From assembly GCA_938028625.1 (NCBI GenBank), contig CALIZB010000087.1, forward strand, positions 1-41,703: DNA of 41,703 nt, written 5' to 3'. The stretch comes from an uncultured Bacteroidia bacterium. Lineage in GTDB: Bacteria; Bacteroidota; Bacteroidia; JANWVE01. The notes under the pieces are model-generated. The model did not search any database. It was not told the origin of the DNA and worked only from the letters and a program-made list of their open reading frames with translations. The translations under genes and the position numbers were made by a program. Each line of letters begins with the position of its first letter. The stretch's first letter is position 1. Positions 24,683 to 33,821 of this stretch are shown here, piece after piece.

Positions 24683-25939
24683 TTATCCATTACTACGTAT
24701 AGCTTCCACAGGGTCTAAACGGCTGGCTTGTAGCGCAGGTAAAAATCCTGATACTAAACCGATAAACACAGAAAGTAATAATCCTCGTAGAATGTCTTTG
24801 CTGTCTATTACTATTTTGAAGTTAGAAAGCGGAAGAGCATAATTAAACATTAACACTAACATGAGCAAAATACTTAATCCTATCAAAGCGCCAATGACAC
24901 ATAAAAATATGGCTTCTATAAGAAATTGAGAAAGAATAAACGATTTTTTTGCCCCTAATGACTTTTGTATGCCAATTTCGCGTGTACGCTCTTTTACAGA
25001 TACATACATGATATTAGCAATACTGAAACCTCCAACAATAATAGAAAACATACCGATGATAGTACCAATAGCCGCAATACCTGAAAACAAATCATTAAGG
25101 CTTTTTGTAAGTGCTTCTTGTTTGTTAATAGTAAAATTATCCTCCATGTAAGGTTTTAAGCCTCTTTCTGCGCGTAAAATGCCTGTAGCTTCATAAAATA
25201 CTCGTTCTAAATTATCATATTTGTCTGCCCGAACTGTAATCACAGGGTCTACTTTGTTGGAAGACGCATTCCATATTGTATTAAAAATAGTTTGGGGAAT
25301 AATTACTACATTATCATTGCTGTTACCAAACAATCCTGCACCTTCTTTTTTAATAATACCTACTACTGTCAGTTTTTTACCTTTGTAGATAATTTGCTGA
25401 TAAAGTGCATTGCCATTAGGAAACAAGCCCACAGCTACATCATAGCCGATTATACAAACAGGTTTAGCAGTTTTAAGTTCTAACTCAGAAAAATAACGTC
25501 CTACGGCAAATTTGAAGTCTTTTATCTTGTAATAATCTTCTGTAACGCCTTTTACAGTAATATTTTCTACGCTGTACCCTTCTCGTTTTACTAATTCGTT
25601 ATTTACAGAGTATTCTAACGCAATACCATCAGTACGCTGTAAATTTTGCTTCAAGGCTTGATAATCTCTTAAAGATACCTTTGGACGGTTGATATATTTC
25701 CACCAACTATTAGAATTGTCCGCCCAAGGCCATTTATGAATATACATCACTTCATTTCCTAATGAAGATACACTTTTATTTACATTATACTGCAGGGAAT
25801 ATACCATAGTATACACAGCCGTAATGGCAAAAATACCTATGGCTACTCCAAGAGTAGTCAGAAAAGTGCGCAGTCTGTGTCCTCTGATAGCTTTTACCGC
25901 AAAGGCAATACTCTCCCACCAAAACTGAAAGAAATTCAT
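24683..25939 (-). CDS. MacB/FtsX-type ABC transporter permease
   Basis: From the ATG at 25939 the protein has 418 residues in the MacB/FtsX layout. There is a cytoplasmic start (FQFWWESIAFAVKAIRGHRLRTFLTTLGVAIGIFAITAVYTMVYSL), one membrane helix, and a large periplasmic MacB_PCD domain of about 220 residues. Three C-terminal helices then carry VKERTREIGIQKSLGAKKSFILSQFLIEAIFLCVIGALIG and the ending SGFLPALQASRLDPVEAIRSNG. Such permeases work with a LolD/MacB-type ATPase, which is not beside it here. The ORF-track start (26143) is rejected because it would overlap the divergent glycosyltransferase and cross its own promoter. Confidence 0.9.
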   Translation of the reverse strand: MNFFQFWWESIAFAVKAIRGHRLRTFLTTLGVAIGIFAITAVYTMVYSLQYNVNKSVSSLGNEVMYIHKWPWADNSNSWWKYINRPKVSLRDYQALKQNLQRTDGIALEYSVNNELVKREGYSVENITVKGVTEDYYKIKDFKFAVGRYFSELELKTAKPVCIIGYDVAVGLFPNGNALYQQIIYKGKKLTVVGIIKKEGAGLFGNSNDNVVIIPQTIFNTIWNASSNKVDPVITVRADKYDNLERVFYEATGILRAERGLKPYMEDNFTINKQEALTKSLNDLFSGIAAIGTIIGMFSIIVGGFSIANIMYVSVKERTREIGIQKSLGAKKSFILSQFLIEAIFLCVIGALIGLSILLMLVLMFNYALPLSNFKIVIDSKDILRGLLLSVFIGLVSGFLPALQASRLDPVEAIRSNG

Positions 25940-25952
25940 AATAAACTTGTTA

Positions 25953-25985
25953 CAAATATACAAGGTAAAAAACAGGAATACACAA
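25953..25985 (-). promoter_or_regulatory. Promoter of the permease gene (-33 TTG, -7 TATATTTG)
   Basis: On the minus strand TTG (25983-25985) and TATATTTG (25953-25960) are 22 bp apart; the -7 box ends 13 nt before the ATG at 25939. Confidence 0.55.
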
Positions 25986-26071
25986 CGTAAAATGTTGTAT
26001 GTATTAAATAAAGTATAAAAGTTTTTCAGGTTCGTATCTGTAAAAAACCATAGAGAATGTAGGATTAACTT

Positions 26072-26079
26072 TATATTTG
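26072..26079 (+). promoter_or_regulatory. -7 box TATATTTG of the glycosyltransferase gene
   Basis: An exact TAnnTTTG ends 4 nt before the ATG at 26084, so transcription should begin at or next to the start codon. No TTG stands at standard -33 spacing. Confidence 0.52.
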
Positions 26080-26083
26080 CACC

Positions 26084-27190
26084 ATGCAGAAGAAAAAAAT
26101 GCTTGTGATATGTCCGTATCCTGAGGGGGTAGCGCCTTCGCAAAGATTAAAGTATGAACAGTATTTTGAATATTTTAGAGAGAATGGTTATGAAATTACG
26201 GTATCTCCTTTTATGAACCTTAAATTTTGGAACATTGTGTATAAAAAAGGGCATTTTTTTGAGAAAATTTTTTGGACAAAAGTAGGTTATCTAAAACGAA
26301 TACGAGATTTATTTACACTTCGCAAGTATGATGTAGTTTTTGTTACATTATGGGTTACACCAATAGGTCTGCCGATTATGGAAAACCTCTTTGCTTGGTT
26401 TGCTAAAAGTTTAGTGTATGATATTGATGACTTGATATTTCTCGGGCATTCCAGCACAGCTAATAAAATGATAGCTTGGATAAAAGGAAAACGCAAAATG
26501 ATTACACTCATGAAACACGCTGACCATGTAATTACATGTACACCTGTACTTGACCGTTTTGTACGACAATATAACTCAAATACTACGGATATATCTTCTA
26601 CCATTAACACAGATACGTATATTCCTGTTAATCCTTATACTAATGATAAAAAAATTGTCTTAGGTTGGAGTGGTAGCCATAGTACTGCAAAATATTTGTA
26701 TTTACTCACATCTGTATTGCAAAAATTAAGAGAAAAATATGACTTTACTTTATTAGTTATGGGAGATGCTAATTTTAGAATGGAAGGTATTGAAGTAGAA
26801 GCCTTATCTTGGAGCGAAAAAGCCGAAGTACCTACTTTACAACGCATAGATATAGGTTTATATCCTTTACCTGATGAACCTTGGGTATACGGCAAAAGCG
26901 GGTTAAAAGCTTTGCAGTATATGGCATTAGGCATTCCTACTGTGGCAGAGAAACTTGGAGAAGACCATGCTAATCACCGCATTATTGAACATGGCGTTTC
27001 AGGTTTTCTTGCCCATACAGAAGAAGAATGGATTAACTATATCAGCCAACTTATAGAAAATCCAGATTTACGAAAATCCATAGGTACTGCGGCGAGAGAA
27101 AAAGTGCTAAAGTACTATTCTATTCATGCCAACAAAGATACTTATCTCAATATTCTCAATACCGTTACAGAAAAGAAGCGGAAAAAATAG
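26084..27190 (+). CDS. Glycosyltransferase, GT-B fold (GT1/GT4-like)
   Basis: The 368-residue protein starts with LVICPYPEGVAPSQRLKYEQYFEYF, a typical GT4-like N-terminal region. It goes on through YDVVFVTLWVTPIGLP, YDIDDLIFLGHSS and HADHVITCTPVLDRFV to the nucleotide-sugar half: IVLGWSGSHSTAKYLYLL, LVMGDANFRMEG, DIGLYPLPDEPWVYGKSGLKALQYMALGIPTVAEKLGE. The last block contains the E/K-rich donor-binding loop seen in GT-B retaining enzymes. A C-terminal HGVSGFLAHTEEEWINYISQLIENPDLR follows. The acceptor is unknown. It is divergent from the permease and not in a polysaccharide cluster, so a dedicated surface-glycan pathway is not evident. Confidence 0.87.
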   Translation: MQKKKMLVICPYPEGVAPSQRLKYEQYFEYFRENGYEITVSPFMNLKFWNIVYKKGHFFEKIFWTKVGYLKRIRDLFTLRKYDVVFVTLWVTPIGLPIMENLFAWFAKSLVYDIDDLIFLGHSSTANKMIAWIKGKRKMITLMKHADHVITCTPVLDRFVRQYNSNTTDISSTINTDTYIPVNPYTNDKKIVLGWSGSHSTAKYLYLLTSVLQKLREKYDFTLLVMGDANFRMEGIEVEALSWSEKAEVPTLQRIDIGLYPLPDEPWVYGKSGLKALQYMALGIPTVAEKLGEDHANHRIIEHGVSGFLAHTEEEWINYISQLIENPDLRKSIGTAAREKVLKYYSIHANKDTYLNILNTVTEKKRKK

Positions 27191-27259
27191 TTCTGTCTAT
27201 TAGTTAATAATTACCTTTCTACCAACTTAATCTGAGAAACAACTTAACAAAAAAACCTT

Positions 27260-30200
27260 TTACTTAATAAACACAATTTTTCCGTATCCTTTGCGATTAA
27301 AATATTTGTCTTTATCTGATATAACTACCTTCATTTCTTTACCTTGATGTTTAGCTGTCATTTTATACAAATAAACTCCTGAACTTAATTTTGTTTGGCT
27401 AGCATCTGTGCCTTCCCATGCGTATTCAGAGATGTTTTCGCCATGTTTTACATTAGTAAAAAATATACGATTAACTTGTCTGCCCATCATGTCAAAAATA
27501 TCTACAAAAACTTCATCAGGAATAACTGAACCTTGAATAGTAAAACTAAATTGTGTTTTATCTGTAAAAGGATTAGGAAAAGCAAATATCTGCGTAATAC
27601 CACTTTCTTGTTTGAATACACCAAATATTACTGTTTTGCTTATTTTGTTTTGAGAGTAATCTCTGGCTTTTATTGAGAGTGTATAGTATCCGTCAGATAA
27701 CGAGTCATGAACGATTTGTATGCTTGCCGTATTCGCATTAGTAGTTGTTCCTGGGTTAAATAAAGCATACAAACTGTAAGTAGGATTAAAATAAACAGGT
27801 TTTTTATCTCCATTTGGGTATGTAAGCGTAATTTCTTCAAAATAGCTGGTATCTGCAAGATAAAAGCGGGTGGAGTTATCTTGTAAAGTAGCGAAAATTA
27901 TTACGTTAGGTGATACTTGTGTTTTGTCTGCAATTTGTACTCCGTCAAAAGTGATTTTCATTTCAGGAGGAGTATCATCTTTAATATAAATACGTTTTTT
28001 GAAAGTGTTATTATGGTAATACTGTTCTAATGGGTTTCTATTAGGATTAACTTCTATAACTACATCATACCAACCTTCTGTGTTACCGAGTAGTGTTGTA
28101 CTAAACGATAATAATAAACTATCTGATACCCCAAACATAGAGCGTATTTTTTCGGTTTTGAGCATGATTTTTTCATTAGAATACGCATTTTCTAAATAGT
28201 AATATACCCAAACACTGTCCACAGGATAAGGGGATACATTTCTTACATATATTTCCCCTTGTATATCAGATTTGTATCCTATCGTATCACTTAAATTAGA
28301 TTTCCAAGTAGCAGGGTCTAAAGTTAAATCTCCTACTCCTGTATAGAATACAAGGTTATGGCGTAATTGTGGTGCAGTATTAAATAAAGTGTCTTTGAAG
28401 TTAGCTACAAGGTCTAAATAGGGATAGGTATTAGCACTAATGGTACTTAAATCTGTATTTTGGTAAGTTCTTACTTTGGATTTAAGAAGAGTTCTTGTAC
28501 CGTCAGTTTTTACGCCATAGATGTTGTAGGTAATAGTATCGCCCATAGGGTCAATGCGGGTAGTATTTGTATTCCAATGTAAAGAACTCCAAGAACTTGC
28601 AGGGCCTATACGTTCATACTCGTATATTCCTTCATACCAGAAAGTATTGTATACTACACGTAAAAATGCGCTTTGTGCTGTCATAGGTGTGCCTAGGCTT
28701 GGGTCATAACCTTTTTCTATGGCACTACCAATAGAAGCGCCTTTTCTACCAAAAATAATAAAAGACTCATTATCATTAAAACTTCGGATACTACCTGAAC
28801 CTATATTTTCAAAGGCTTGATAGGTTTGTTCGTTAAAGGTAGAGAGTGTAATATTTGCTGTAGCAAATTTCCATGCAAATACAATATAACCGTCAGGAAT
28901 ACTGTTAATAAAAGCGGGTATTTTGTCTTTACCATTTTGATTAAAGCAATATGCAGGAGAGTTAAAGTAAAAACCACCGTTATCACCACAATCAAATCCG
29001 CCAAAGGGTGCTTCCCATGCTTTTAGGCTGGTAGGGTGCATCACAGCAATAAATAAACCTGTATATGCACCTATACAACAACAATTGACATCTAAACCTA
29101 CTGCACCATTTACACTATATCCTGTACTGGTATTTATGTCAATAGTAGCTGTATTTTGTGAGAAAGTCCATAATTTTTCTGTTGGGTTAATGTCTAAAAG
29201 ATATTTTTTACCATCATAATATTGTTGTAAATGCACCTGAGCAATACCACTCGGAGAACCTGAAATATAAGTAAAGTTAGAAACTGCCCAGTACTCCTGT
29301 GTAGAATTTGAATTCATTTTTACTCGCCAGTAATAGGCTGTACTATCACTTAAAGAAAAAGGCAAAACAACCTCCGCTTGATAATTTTTAGTAGGAACAT
29401 CAGAATAGGTTTTTAAGAAACCTGAATTAAAAGTGCTTACAGTGTCAATTTGGAAAGTAAAAGTAGTATTAGGTTGGGTGTGCATGTTTTCTGCTGAGGC
29501 TATTAACTTAACCGTTGGAGTACTAACAATTTGATATTTGACAGGATACATAGCAATAGCCTTATTTTTAGGTAAATAAAATGATTTACAAGCAGAGTTA
29601 TTAGTTTCATCTAGTTCAGTGATAAGATTTTGATAATCCAGAGCTATACAAATAGTGTTGTTTTCATACAATTGTATATTTTTGGTTTTAATCCATATTC
29701 TTAAAGTATCTTTGTTAAAAAGTTGCCCTGTATAGGCTTTTTGATGTACAATTTTAGTATTAACGGCAATACGATATTGTATACTATCTCTGTAAGCACG
29801 GGCATTATTACGTATCACAGCTTGTACCATAAAACTGTCTGCTTGTAATGAAGTATTTTTAGGTAATATAGTAATATCGCTGGATTGAATAGTAAAATCA
29901 GGTTTAGTGGGAAGTTCTAATTTTAGGCTTGGGTCGCCTTGTAAGCACACGTATCTTGCATGATTTCTGAAAGCAGGAACATACGGAGCAGGAACATTTG
30001 TATAGTTTTTGAGCGTATTTTGCACAGCATCACCAATAGGCACATTAGAAGTATCTCTAAATAATTTAGTGTAAAGGGTATCTACATAATTGTCTACTAC
30101 GCCTAACCATGTTGTAGCACTGCCCCCAAGATAAATAACAGCACCTTTTTCAGGAGTTTTTAAGAAATTTTCGCCTATACTGCTTCCTGCAAGAGAAAAA

Positions 30201-32230
30201 TCCCCTGTCTGACAACCATTAGAAATAATAAAAGGATAACGGTCTTTATTTTCATATTTAGTAACGTCATCTATGGCAACGTCCCAATTTTGAGTAGTAC
30301 CGTGTCCAAGGAAGTTAATTATACCAACACCATTGTTAATTTTGTTAAAAATTGTTGACATGATGTCTCCTACAATGGGTTTAGTAAAATCTTTTGTGTG
30401 TGTAAATACATCTCCGCCGTAAGGATACCCTTCAATTTCAGGTGCCATGATATTTTTGAGGATATGCGAAATGGTATCAATTTCCCATTTATTAGCTCCC
30501 CCACCGAGATGAAGAGCATTTTTAAGGTAAGGTTTTGCGCCTTGTTGTTCAAAGGCTTTTACTTTATCTAAATATGCAATTACTTCACTATTATTGATAG
30601 CAGTTAATCTACCTATGGTTAAACGGTCATTGGATAAAATTTGAGAATTATCAAAATTGCCGATAAATATGTTATCACTAGCGGGTGTTCCCCAAGTAGG
30701 AATAAGATTGTTATTAGAATTTCCTGTTAGAGCTACACATTTTCCGAGTAATAAGATATGTCTTCGTTTTTGAGAGGGTAAAGGATTCCATACGTTAGTT
30801 ATGTATTTACCCATACGTTTGAGAGCTAATGGTGTAAAATCCCCAAAGGCAAATTCATTCATGATATCTTCTATGTAATAGAGTTTTGCGTTGTATTTTG
30901 TACTTCGGTAGGCTAGATATTCATTAGCGCTGCTCGCAAGGCTTTTATGAGCAATGATAATAAAATCATAATTTGCACTAATACCTGCGGGGAGATTAGC
31001 AAAGTTAGCTAATTCAGGATTAGGGCAAGGTTTTATTTGACTTTGTACAGTAAAAAATCCTGTTTGATTTGAACCCCCATTGTTAAGAATAATTTTTGCA
31101 GTATCTGCGTCCATTATTCCTTCACAAACTACTTTATTGGTCATATCAAAAAAGTAGGCTTTTCCTGAACCTGTAATTCCATAGCGTTTGAAATAATTAT
31201 TTCCTGCACTACCTTTTACGGTGAGCATTTCTTGTGCAACTATATCATGCTCGTTAAGCAATTTAGGATAACTAATGGTATATTGATTAAAAGCAATGGT
31301 ACTGTTTGTACCTGTATGTTGTATAGAAAGTGTATTACTTAATGTAAGCCAAGATGCGGGAAATTTAACAGTGCGCGTATGTACAGTAAAACCTGTCCAA
31401 TTAAAAGAAATGATATTATTTCCGTTCCATTTAAGCAAAACAGTATGTCCTGCGGCGTTATTAGGACAGCCCCCATAACTGGGACTAGCAGAAGAACTAC
31501 CGCTTAATCCTGTAAATTTGAGTTCTAAAACTACGCTATCTGATGTAGATGTATTAGCTAATGGTGTATCTATGGTAAAATCTGCGGTATAAGGACTGCT
31601 AATAACTGTTCCTAATCTACCTTCACCATTAGTAAATTCAGGGTTATAGATTTCAGGCATACCAGGCCAAGTAGGATAACCCATAAAAGTTCCTGTATTC
31701 CAACAGCTTCTACCGTTATAATATCCCGTAGCTAGCTGTTCTGAAAATGTAGTTATACCTTGTATAAACAAGGGCGCGGTAAATGAAGTATTTTGATATA
31801 AAGTATAGCGTTGTGTAGAAGGTGTAGTGCTTGTAGTTAAAAAATAGCTTGCGGTATCACCACCAAAAAGGGAATGTTTAGTATTCGGTTGGTGAGTAGC
31901 GCTAGCATAGAGTTCTGCATCATCTAAACCGTCATGACCTTTGGCATAAAAGTATAAGGTATCTCCGCTGTCCCAAATAGAGTTACTATTGTTGTCTTTT
32001 ATCCATAAAATTCGTTCTGCACCTCTTCGGTATAAACGAATATTGGATATAGGTACACTACTTAAACCTACACTACTCGTCTGCGGAAAAGTTAGTGCAT
32101 AAATACCTTCCTGCGCAATACGTATTTTGTAATAGTTTTGGCTATAATCAATCCATGTGTTATTATAGGTTTGGCTATACAAAAATGAAGTAAATAAGCA
32201 AGTAATGAGAAGAAGTACAGATTTTTTCAT
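27260..32230 (-). CDS. Giant C25 (gingipain/PorU2-like) cysteine peptidase with ILEI-like domain and sorting tail
   Basis: The 1656-residue exported protein has a signal peptide (MKKSVLLLITCLFTSFLYSQ) and an N-terminal beta-rich region to about residue 400. A C25 peptidase domain follows with the dyad His643 (INFLGHGTTQNWD) and Cys673 (ISNGCQTGDFS), then GAVIYLGGSATTWLGVVDNY and FRNHARYVCLQGDPSLKL. After it come a CARDB-like domain (TKPDFTIQSSDITILP..., about 795-905) and a segment at about 1010-1175 that resembles the ILEI/FAM3 fold (IPDGYIVFAWKFATANITL, AFENIGSGSIRS, FIIFGRKGASIGSAIEKG). Further beta-sandwich domains and a C-terminal sorting/FlgD-like domain (FAFPNPFTDKTQFSF... SGVYLYKMTAKHQGKEM) complete it. 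PorU itself, the T9SS sortase, is shorter, so PorU2-like is the safer name. Confidence 0.9.
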   Translation of the reverse strand: MKKSVLLLITCLFTSFLYSQTYNNTWIDYSQNYYKIRIAQEGIYALTFPQTSSVGLSSVPISNIRLYRRGAERILWIKDNNSNSIWDSGDTLYFYAKGHDGLDDAELYASATHQPNTKHSLFGGDTASYFLTTSTTPSTQRYTLYQNTSFTAPLFIQGITTFSEQLATGYYNGRSCWNTGTFMGYPTWPGMPEIYNPEFTNGEGRLGTVISSPYTADFTIDTPLANTSTSDSVVLELKFTGLSGSSSASPSYGGCPNNAAGHTVLLKWNGNNIISFNWTGFTVHTRTVKFPASWLTLSNTLSIQHTGTNSTIAFNQYTISYPKLLNEHDIVAQEMLTVKGSAGNNYFKRYGITGSGKAYFFDMTNKVVCEGIMDADTAKIILNNGGSNQTGFFTVQSQIKPCPNPELANFANLPAGISANYDFIIIAHKSLASSANEYLAYRSTKYNAKLYYIEDIMNEFAFGDFTPLALKRMGKYITNVWNPLPSQKRRHILLLGKCVALTGNSNNNLIPTWGTPASDNIFIGNFDNSQILSNDRLTIGRLTAINNSEVIAYLDKVKAFEQQGAKPYLKNALHLGGGANKWEIDTISHILKNIMAPEIEGYPYGGDVFTHTKDFTKPIVGDIMSTIFNKINNGVGIINFLGHGTTQNWDVAIDDVTKYENKDRYPFIISNGCQTGDFSLAGSSIGENFLKTPEKGAVIYLGGSATTWLGVVDNYVDTLYTKLFRDTSNVPIGDAVQNTLKNYTNVPAPYVPAFRNHARYVCLQGDPSLKLELPTKPDFTIQSSDITILPKNTSLQADSFMVQAVIRNNARAYRDSIQYRIAVNTKIVHQKAYTGQLFNKDTLRIWIKTKNIQLYENNTICIALDYQNLITELDETNNSACKSFYLPKNKAIAMYPVKYQIVSTPTVKLIASAENMHTQPNTTFTFQIDTVSTFNSGFLKTYSDVPTKNYQAEVVLPFSLSDSTAYYWRVKMNSNSTQEYWAVSNFTYISGSPSGIAQVHLQQYYDGKKYLLDINPTEKLWTFSQNTATIDINTSTGYSVNGAVGLDVNCCCIGAYTGLFIAVMHPTSLKAWEAPFGGFDCGDNGGFYFNSPAYCFNQNGKDKIPAFINSIPDGYIVFAWKFATANITLSTFNEQTYQAFENIGSGSIRSFNDNESFIIFGRKGASIGSAIEKGYDPSLGTPMTAQSAFLRVVYNTFWYEGIYEYERIGPASSWSSLHWNTNTTRIDPMGDTITYNIYGVKTDGTRTLLKSKVRTYQNTDLSTISANTYPYLDLVANFKDTLFNTAPQLRHNLVFYTGVGDLTLDPATWKSNLSDTIGYKSDIQGEIYVRNVSPYPVDSVWVYYYLENAYSNEKIMLKTEKIRSMFGVSDSLLLSFSTTLLGNTEGWYDVVIEVNPNRNPLEQYYHNNTFKKRIYIKDDTPPEMKITFDGVQIADKTQVSPNVIIFATLQDNSTRFYLADTSYFEEITLTYPNGDKKPVYFNPTYSLYALFNPGTTTNANTASIQIVHDSLSDGYYTLSIKARDYSQNKISKTVIFGVFKQESGITQIFAFPNPFTDKTQFSFTIQGSVIPDEVFVDIFDMMGRQVNRIFFTNVKHGENISEYAWEGTDASQTKLSSGVYLYKMTAKHQGKEMKVVISDKDKYFNRKGYGKIVFIK

Positions 32231-32240
32231 ATTTCTAACA

Positions 32241-32274
32241 CAAATATACGAAAGAAAACGAAAAGAAAGACAAA
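32241..32274 (-). promoter_or_regulatory. Promoter of the C25 peptidase gene (-33 TTTG, -7 TATATTTG)
   Basis: On the minus strand TTTG (32271-32274) and TATATTTG (32241-32248) are 22 bp apart; the -7 box ends 10 nt before the ATG. Confidence 0.58.
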
Positions 32275-32337
32275 ATAATTTATCTGTTGTAAAAATTTTG
32301 CTTACCTATTATACTGTATCGTAACAGTTTAATACTT

Positions 32338-32345
32338 TATCTTTG
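32338..32345 (+). promoter_or_regulatory. -7 box TATCTTTG of the P-loop protein gene
   Basis: The box includes the TTG that the ORF track uses as start (32343). The ATG at 32352 lies 6 nt after it and is the likely start. Confidence 0.52.
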
Positions 32346-32351
32346 TATTAT

Positions 32352-32834
32352 ATGAAGCCTGAGGAGATTGTTAATCTGTTAAACAATGAGTATTCAGATA
32401 AAAATATTTTGGTCATTGGGTATCCTGCGGTAGGAAAAACTACTTTTGCAAAAAAATATATTGAACATTTACCCTATCATACACTTATTAGTACAGATGA
32501 TTATCTTTCTCATGGGTATGAAGAATCCTTGTACGCACTTATAGAAGACCTTATAAAAATACAGAATCTTACTTTGGTGGAGGGAGTCTTGGGATACAGG
32601 TTATTACGAAAAGGAGTACAATTGGACTGTTATTATCCTGACGTAGTATTTGAGCTTACTGCCCCTTGGACACACATAGAAAAAGTATATCAGACAGAAA
32701 GAGAAACCAAAAAAATCCCGAATCTGAAATCTTTTATCAAAACTTTGGATACTATTCTTAAACAATATCAAGGCTTACCTAATCCGAAGCCACCGATTTG
32801 GCATAAAACAGCCATGATTGGTCTAACTGACTGA
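32352..32834 (+). CDS. Small P-loop nucleotide-binding protein, kinase-like
   Basis: The 160-residue protein carries a Walker A motif GYPAVGKTT (residues 23-31) in a Rossmann-like start, KNILVIGYPAVGKTTFAKKYI. An acidic STDDYLSHGYEESLYALIEDL segment follows at the position where small-molecule kinases keep the catalytic acid, then a TLVEGVLGYRLLRKG strand-turn resembling the VEG motif of uridine- or gluconate-kinase-like proteins. It is shorter than typical members and the substrate is unknown. A zeta-toxin-like enzyme is an alternative, but no antitoxin ORF is beside it. It is monocistronic and converges on the next gene with 8 bp between stops. Confidence 0.66.
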   Translation: MKPEEIVNLLNNEYSDKNILVIGYPAVGKTTFAKKYIEHLPYHTLISTDDYLSHGYEESLYALIEDLIKIQNLTLVEGVLGYRLLRKGVQLDCYYPDVVFELTAPWTHIEKVYQTERETKKIPNLKSFIKTLDTILKQYQGLPNPKPPIWHKTAMIGLTD

Positions 32835-32841
32835 AATAAAG

Positions 32842-33201
32842 CTACTTACCTGCTACTCCTGCATTATTTTTTTTTTCAATCTGAATGTTTAGAGCAATAT
32901 CTACGTCTTTTTTTACTTTTTGCGTAGGTGTTTTTTTATCCATAAATCCGTCTTTGGTAACTACAAGTTCATAATCACCAGGGGGTATATCATGAATTTC
33001 ATATTTACCTTCACTATCCGTAATAGAAGAGAATGCTGTACCAGGTATAGCTACTTTTGCACCTACAATAGGTTCGTTAGTTTCGTATTCTACTACTGTG
33101 CCTCGTATGGCGCTTTGTGCTAATACTTTACAATCACCTGTTAATGTATCAAATAATAGGGTAAAGATAATAAGTAAAAGTGGAATATAAAATTTAGACA
33201 T
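32842..33201 (-). CDS. Secreted carboxypeptidase-regulatory-like (CarboxypepD_reg) single-domain protein
   Basis: The 119-residue protein has a hydrophobic signal segment ending near VLAQ (residue 29). A single transthyretin-like CarboxypepD_reg domain follows (IRGTVVEYETNEPIVGAKVAIPGTAFSSITDSEGKYEIHDIPPGDYELVVTKDGF) and then a Lys-rich end. In Bacteroidota this domain usually sits at the N-terminus of TonB-dependent receptors; here it stands alone. It shares strand orientation with the hypothetical gene upstream but has its own promoter. Function is unknown. Confidence 0.82.
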   Translation of the reverse strand: MSKFYIPLLLIIFTLLFDTLTGDCKVLAQSAIRGTVVEYETNEPIVGAKVAIPGTAFSSITDSEGKYEIHDIPPGDYELVVTKDGFMDKKTPTQKVKKDVDIALNIQIEKKNNAGVAGK

Positions 33202-33247
33202 AAACTATCGTGTATTATTGCTTTACATTTTGTTAGGATATGATTTG

Positions 33248-33277
33248 CAAATATAATAATAATTCGTATTAAATCAA
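33248..33277 (-). promoter_or_regulatory. Promoter of the CarboxypepD_reg gene (-33 TTG, -7 TATATTTG)
   Basis: On the minus strand TTG (33275-33277) and TATATTTG (33248-33255) are 19 bp apart. The -7 box lies 46 nt before the ATG, a longer leader than most genes here. Confidence 0.58.
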
Positions 33278-33817
33278 TCACATTTTTTCTTCTTTATATT
33301 TTCCCTGACTGTGAAGTAACCATCTGCGTATTTCAAAACTTATATCGGAATGGGTTTTTGTAGCAATCTGTTTGCCATCAGCAAACTTAAAGTTAATAAA
33401 AACTTTTACGCTGCCATTACCTTGGTCTTCAAGGTCAAAAACAACAGTTACAGGGTCATTGATTTTAAGTTTCGGAATTTTGACATCTTTATAGCGCATA
33501 CGGGCGTAATCGCCATAGTATTGTCTTAAACCAAAGCCTGCCATATAACCTTGTATTTTTGCCTGTACTTTTTTCCTGTCTGGAATATTATACGTAACCA
33601 CAAAGCAATTATCTTTATTAAAACCACTATCAGGGCATATAACTTCTTCCAAATTGGCATTCATATCGTATTTTATTTTGTTTACCTGCATTTGGTTAAG
33701 TTTTTCTATGGGTGTTACTTGATAAGTAATTGCGGGTCCTGAATAGGTTTGATTAGGAATTTGAGCTATGAGATAGCTTGATAGAAAGAAGATAAAAAGG
33801 ATAGAAATGTTTTTCAT
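33278..33817 (-). CDS. Secreted hypothetical protein
   Basis: The 179-residue protein has a signal peptide (MKNISILFIFFLSSYLIAQ). Its mature domain contains a possible disulfide pair (EEVICPDSGFNKDNCFVV) and ends in strands KLKINDPVTVVFDLEDQGNGSVKVFINFKFADGKQIAT. I recognise no family. The -7 box ends only 4 nt before its ATG. Confidence 0.62.
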   Translation of the reverse strand: MKNISILFIFFLSSYLIAQIPNQTYSGPAITYQVTPIEKLNQMQVNKIKYDMNANLEEVICPDSGFNKDNCFVVTYNIPDRKKVQAKIQGYMAGFGLRQYYGDYARMRYKDVKIPKLKINDPVTVVFDLEDQGNGSVKVFINFKFADGKQIATKTHSDISFEIRRWLLHSQGKYKEEKM

Positions 33818-33821
33818 AATT

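Noticed and set aside
25940-26143. N-terminal extension of the permease
   Set aside because: It overlaps the divergent glycosyltransferase start and both promoters; the ATG at 25939 matches the family.
27191-27259. Terminator between the glycosyltransferase and the C25 peptidase gene
   Set aside because: No convincing stem with a T tract could be drawn in this convergent gap.
32352-32834. Zeta-type toxin of a toxin-antitoxin pair
   Set aside because: No small antitoxin ORF adjoins it; the neighbours are transcribed separately from their own promoters.
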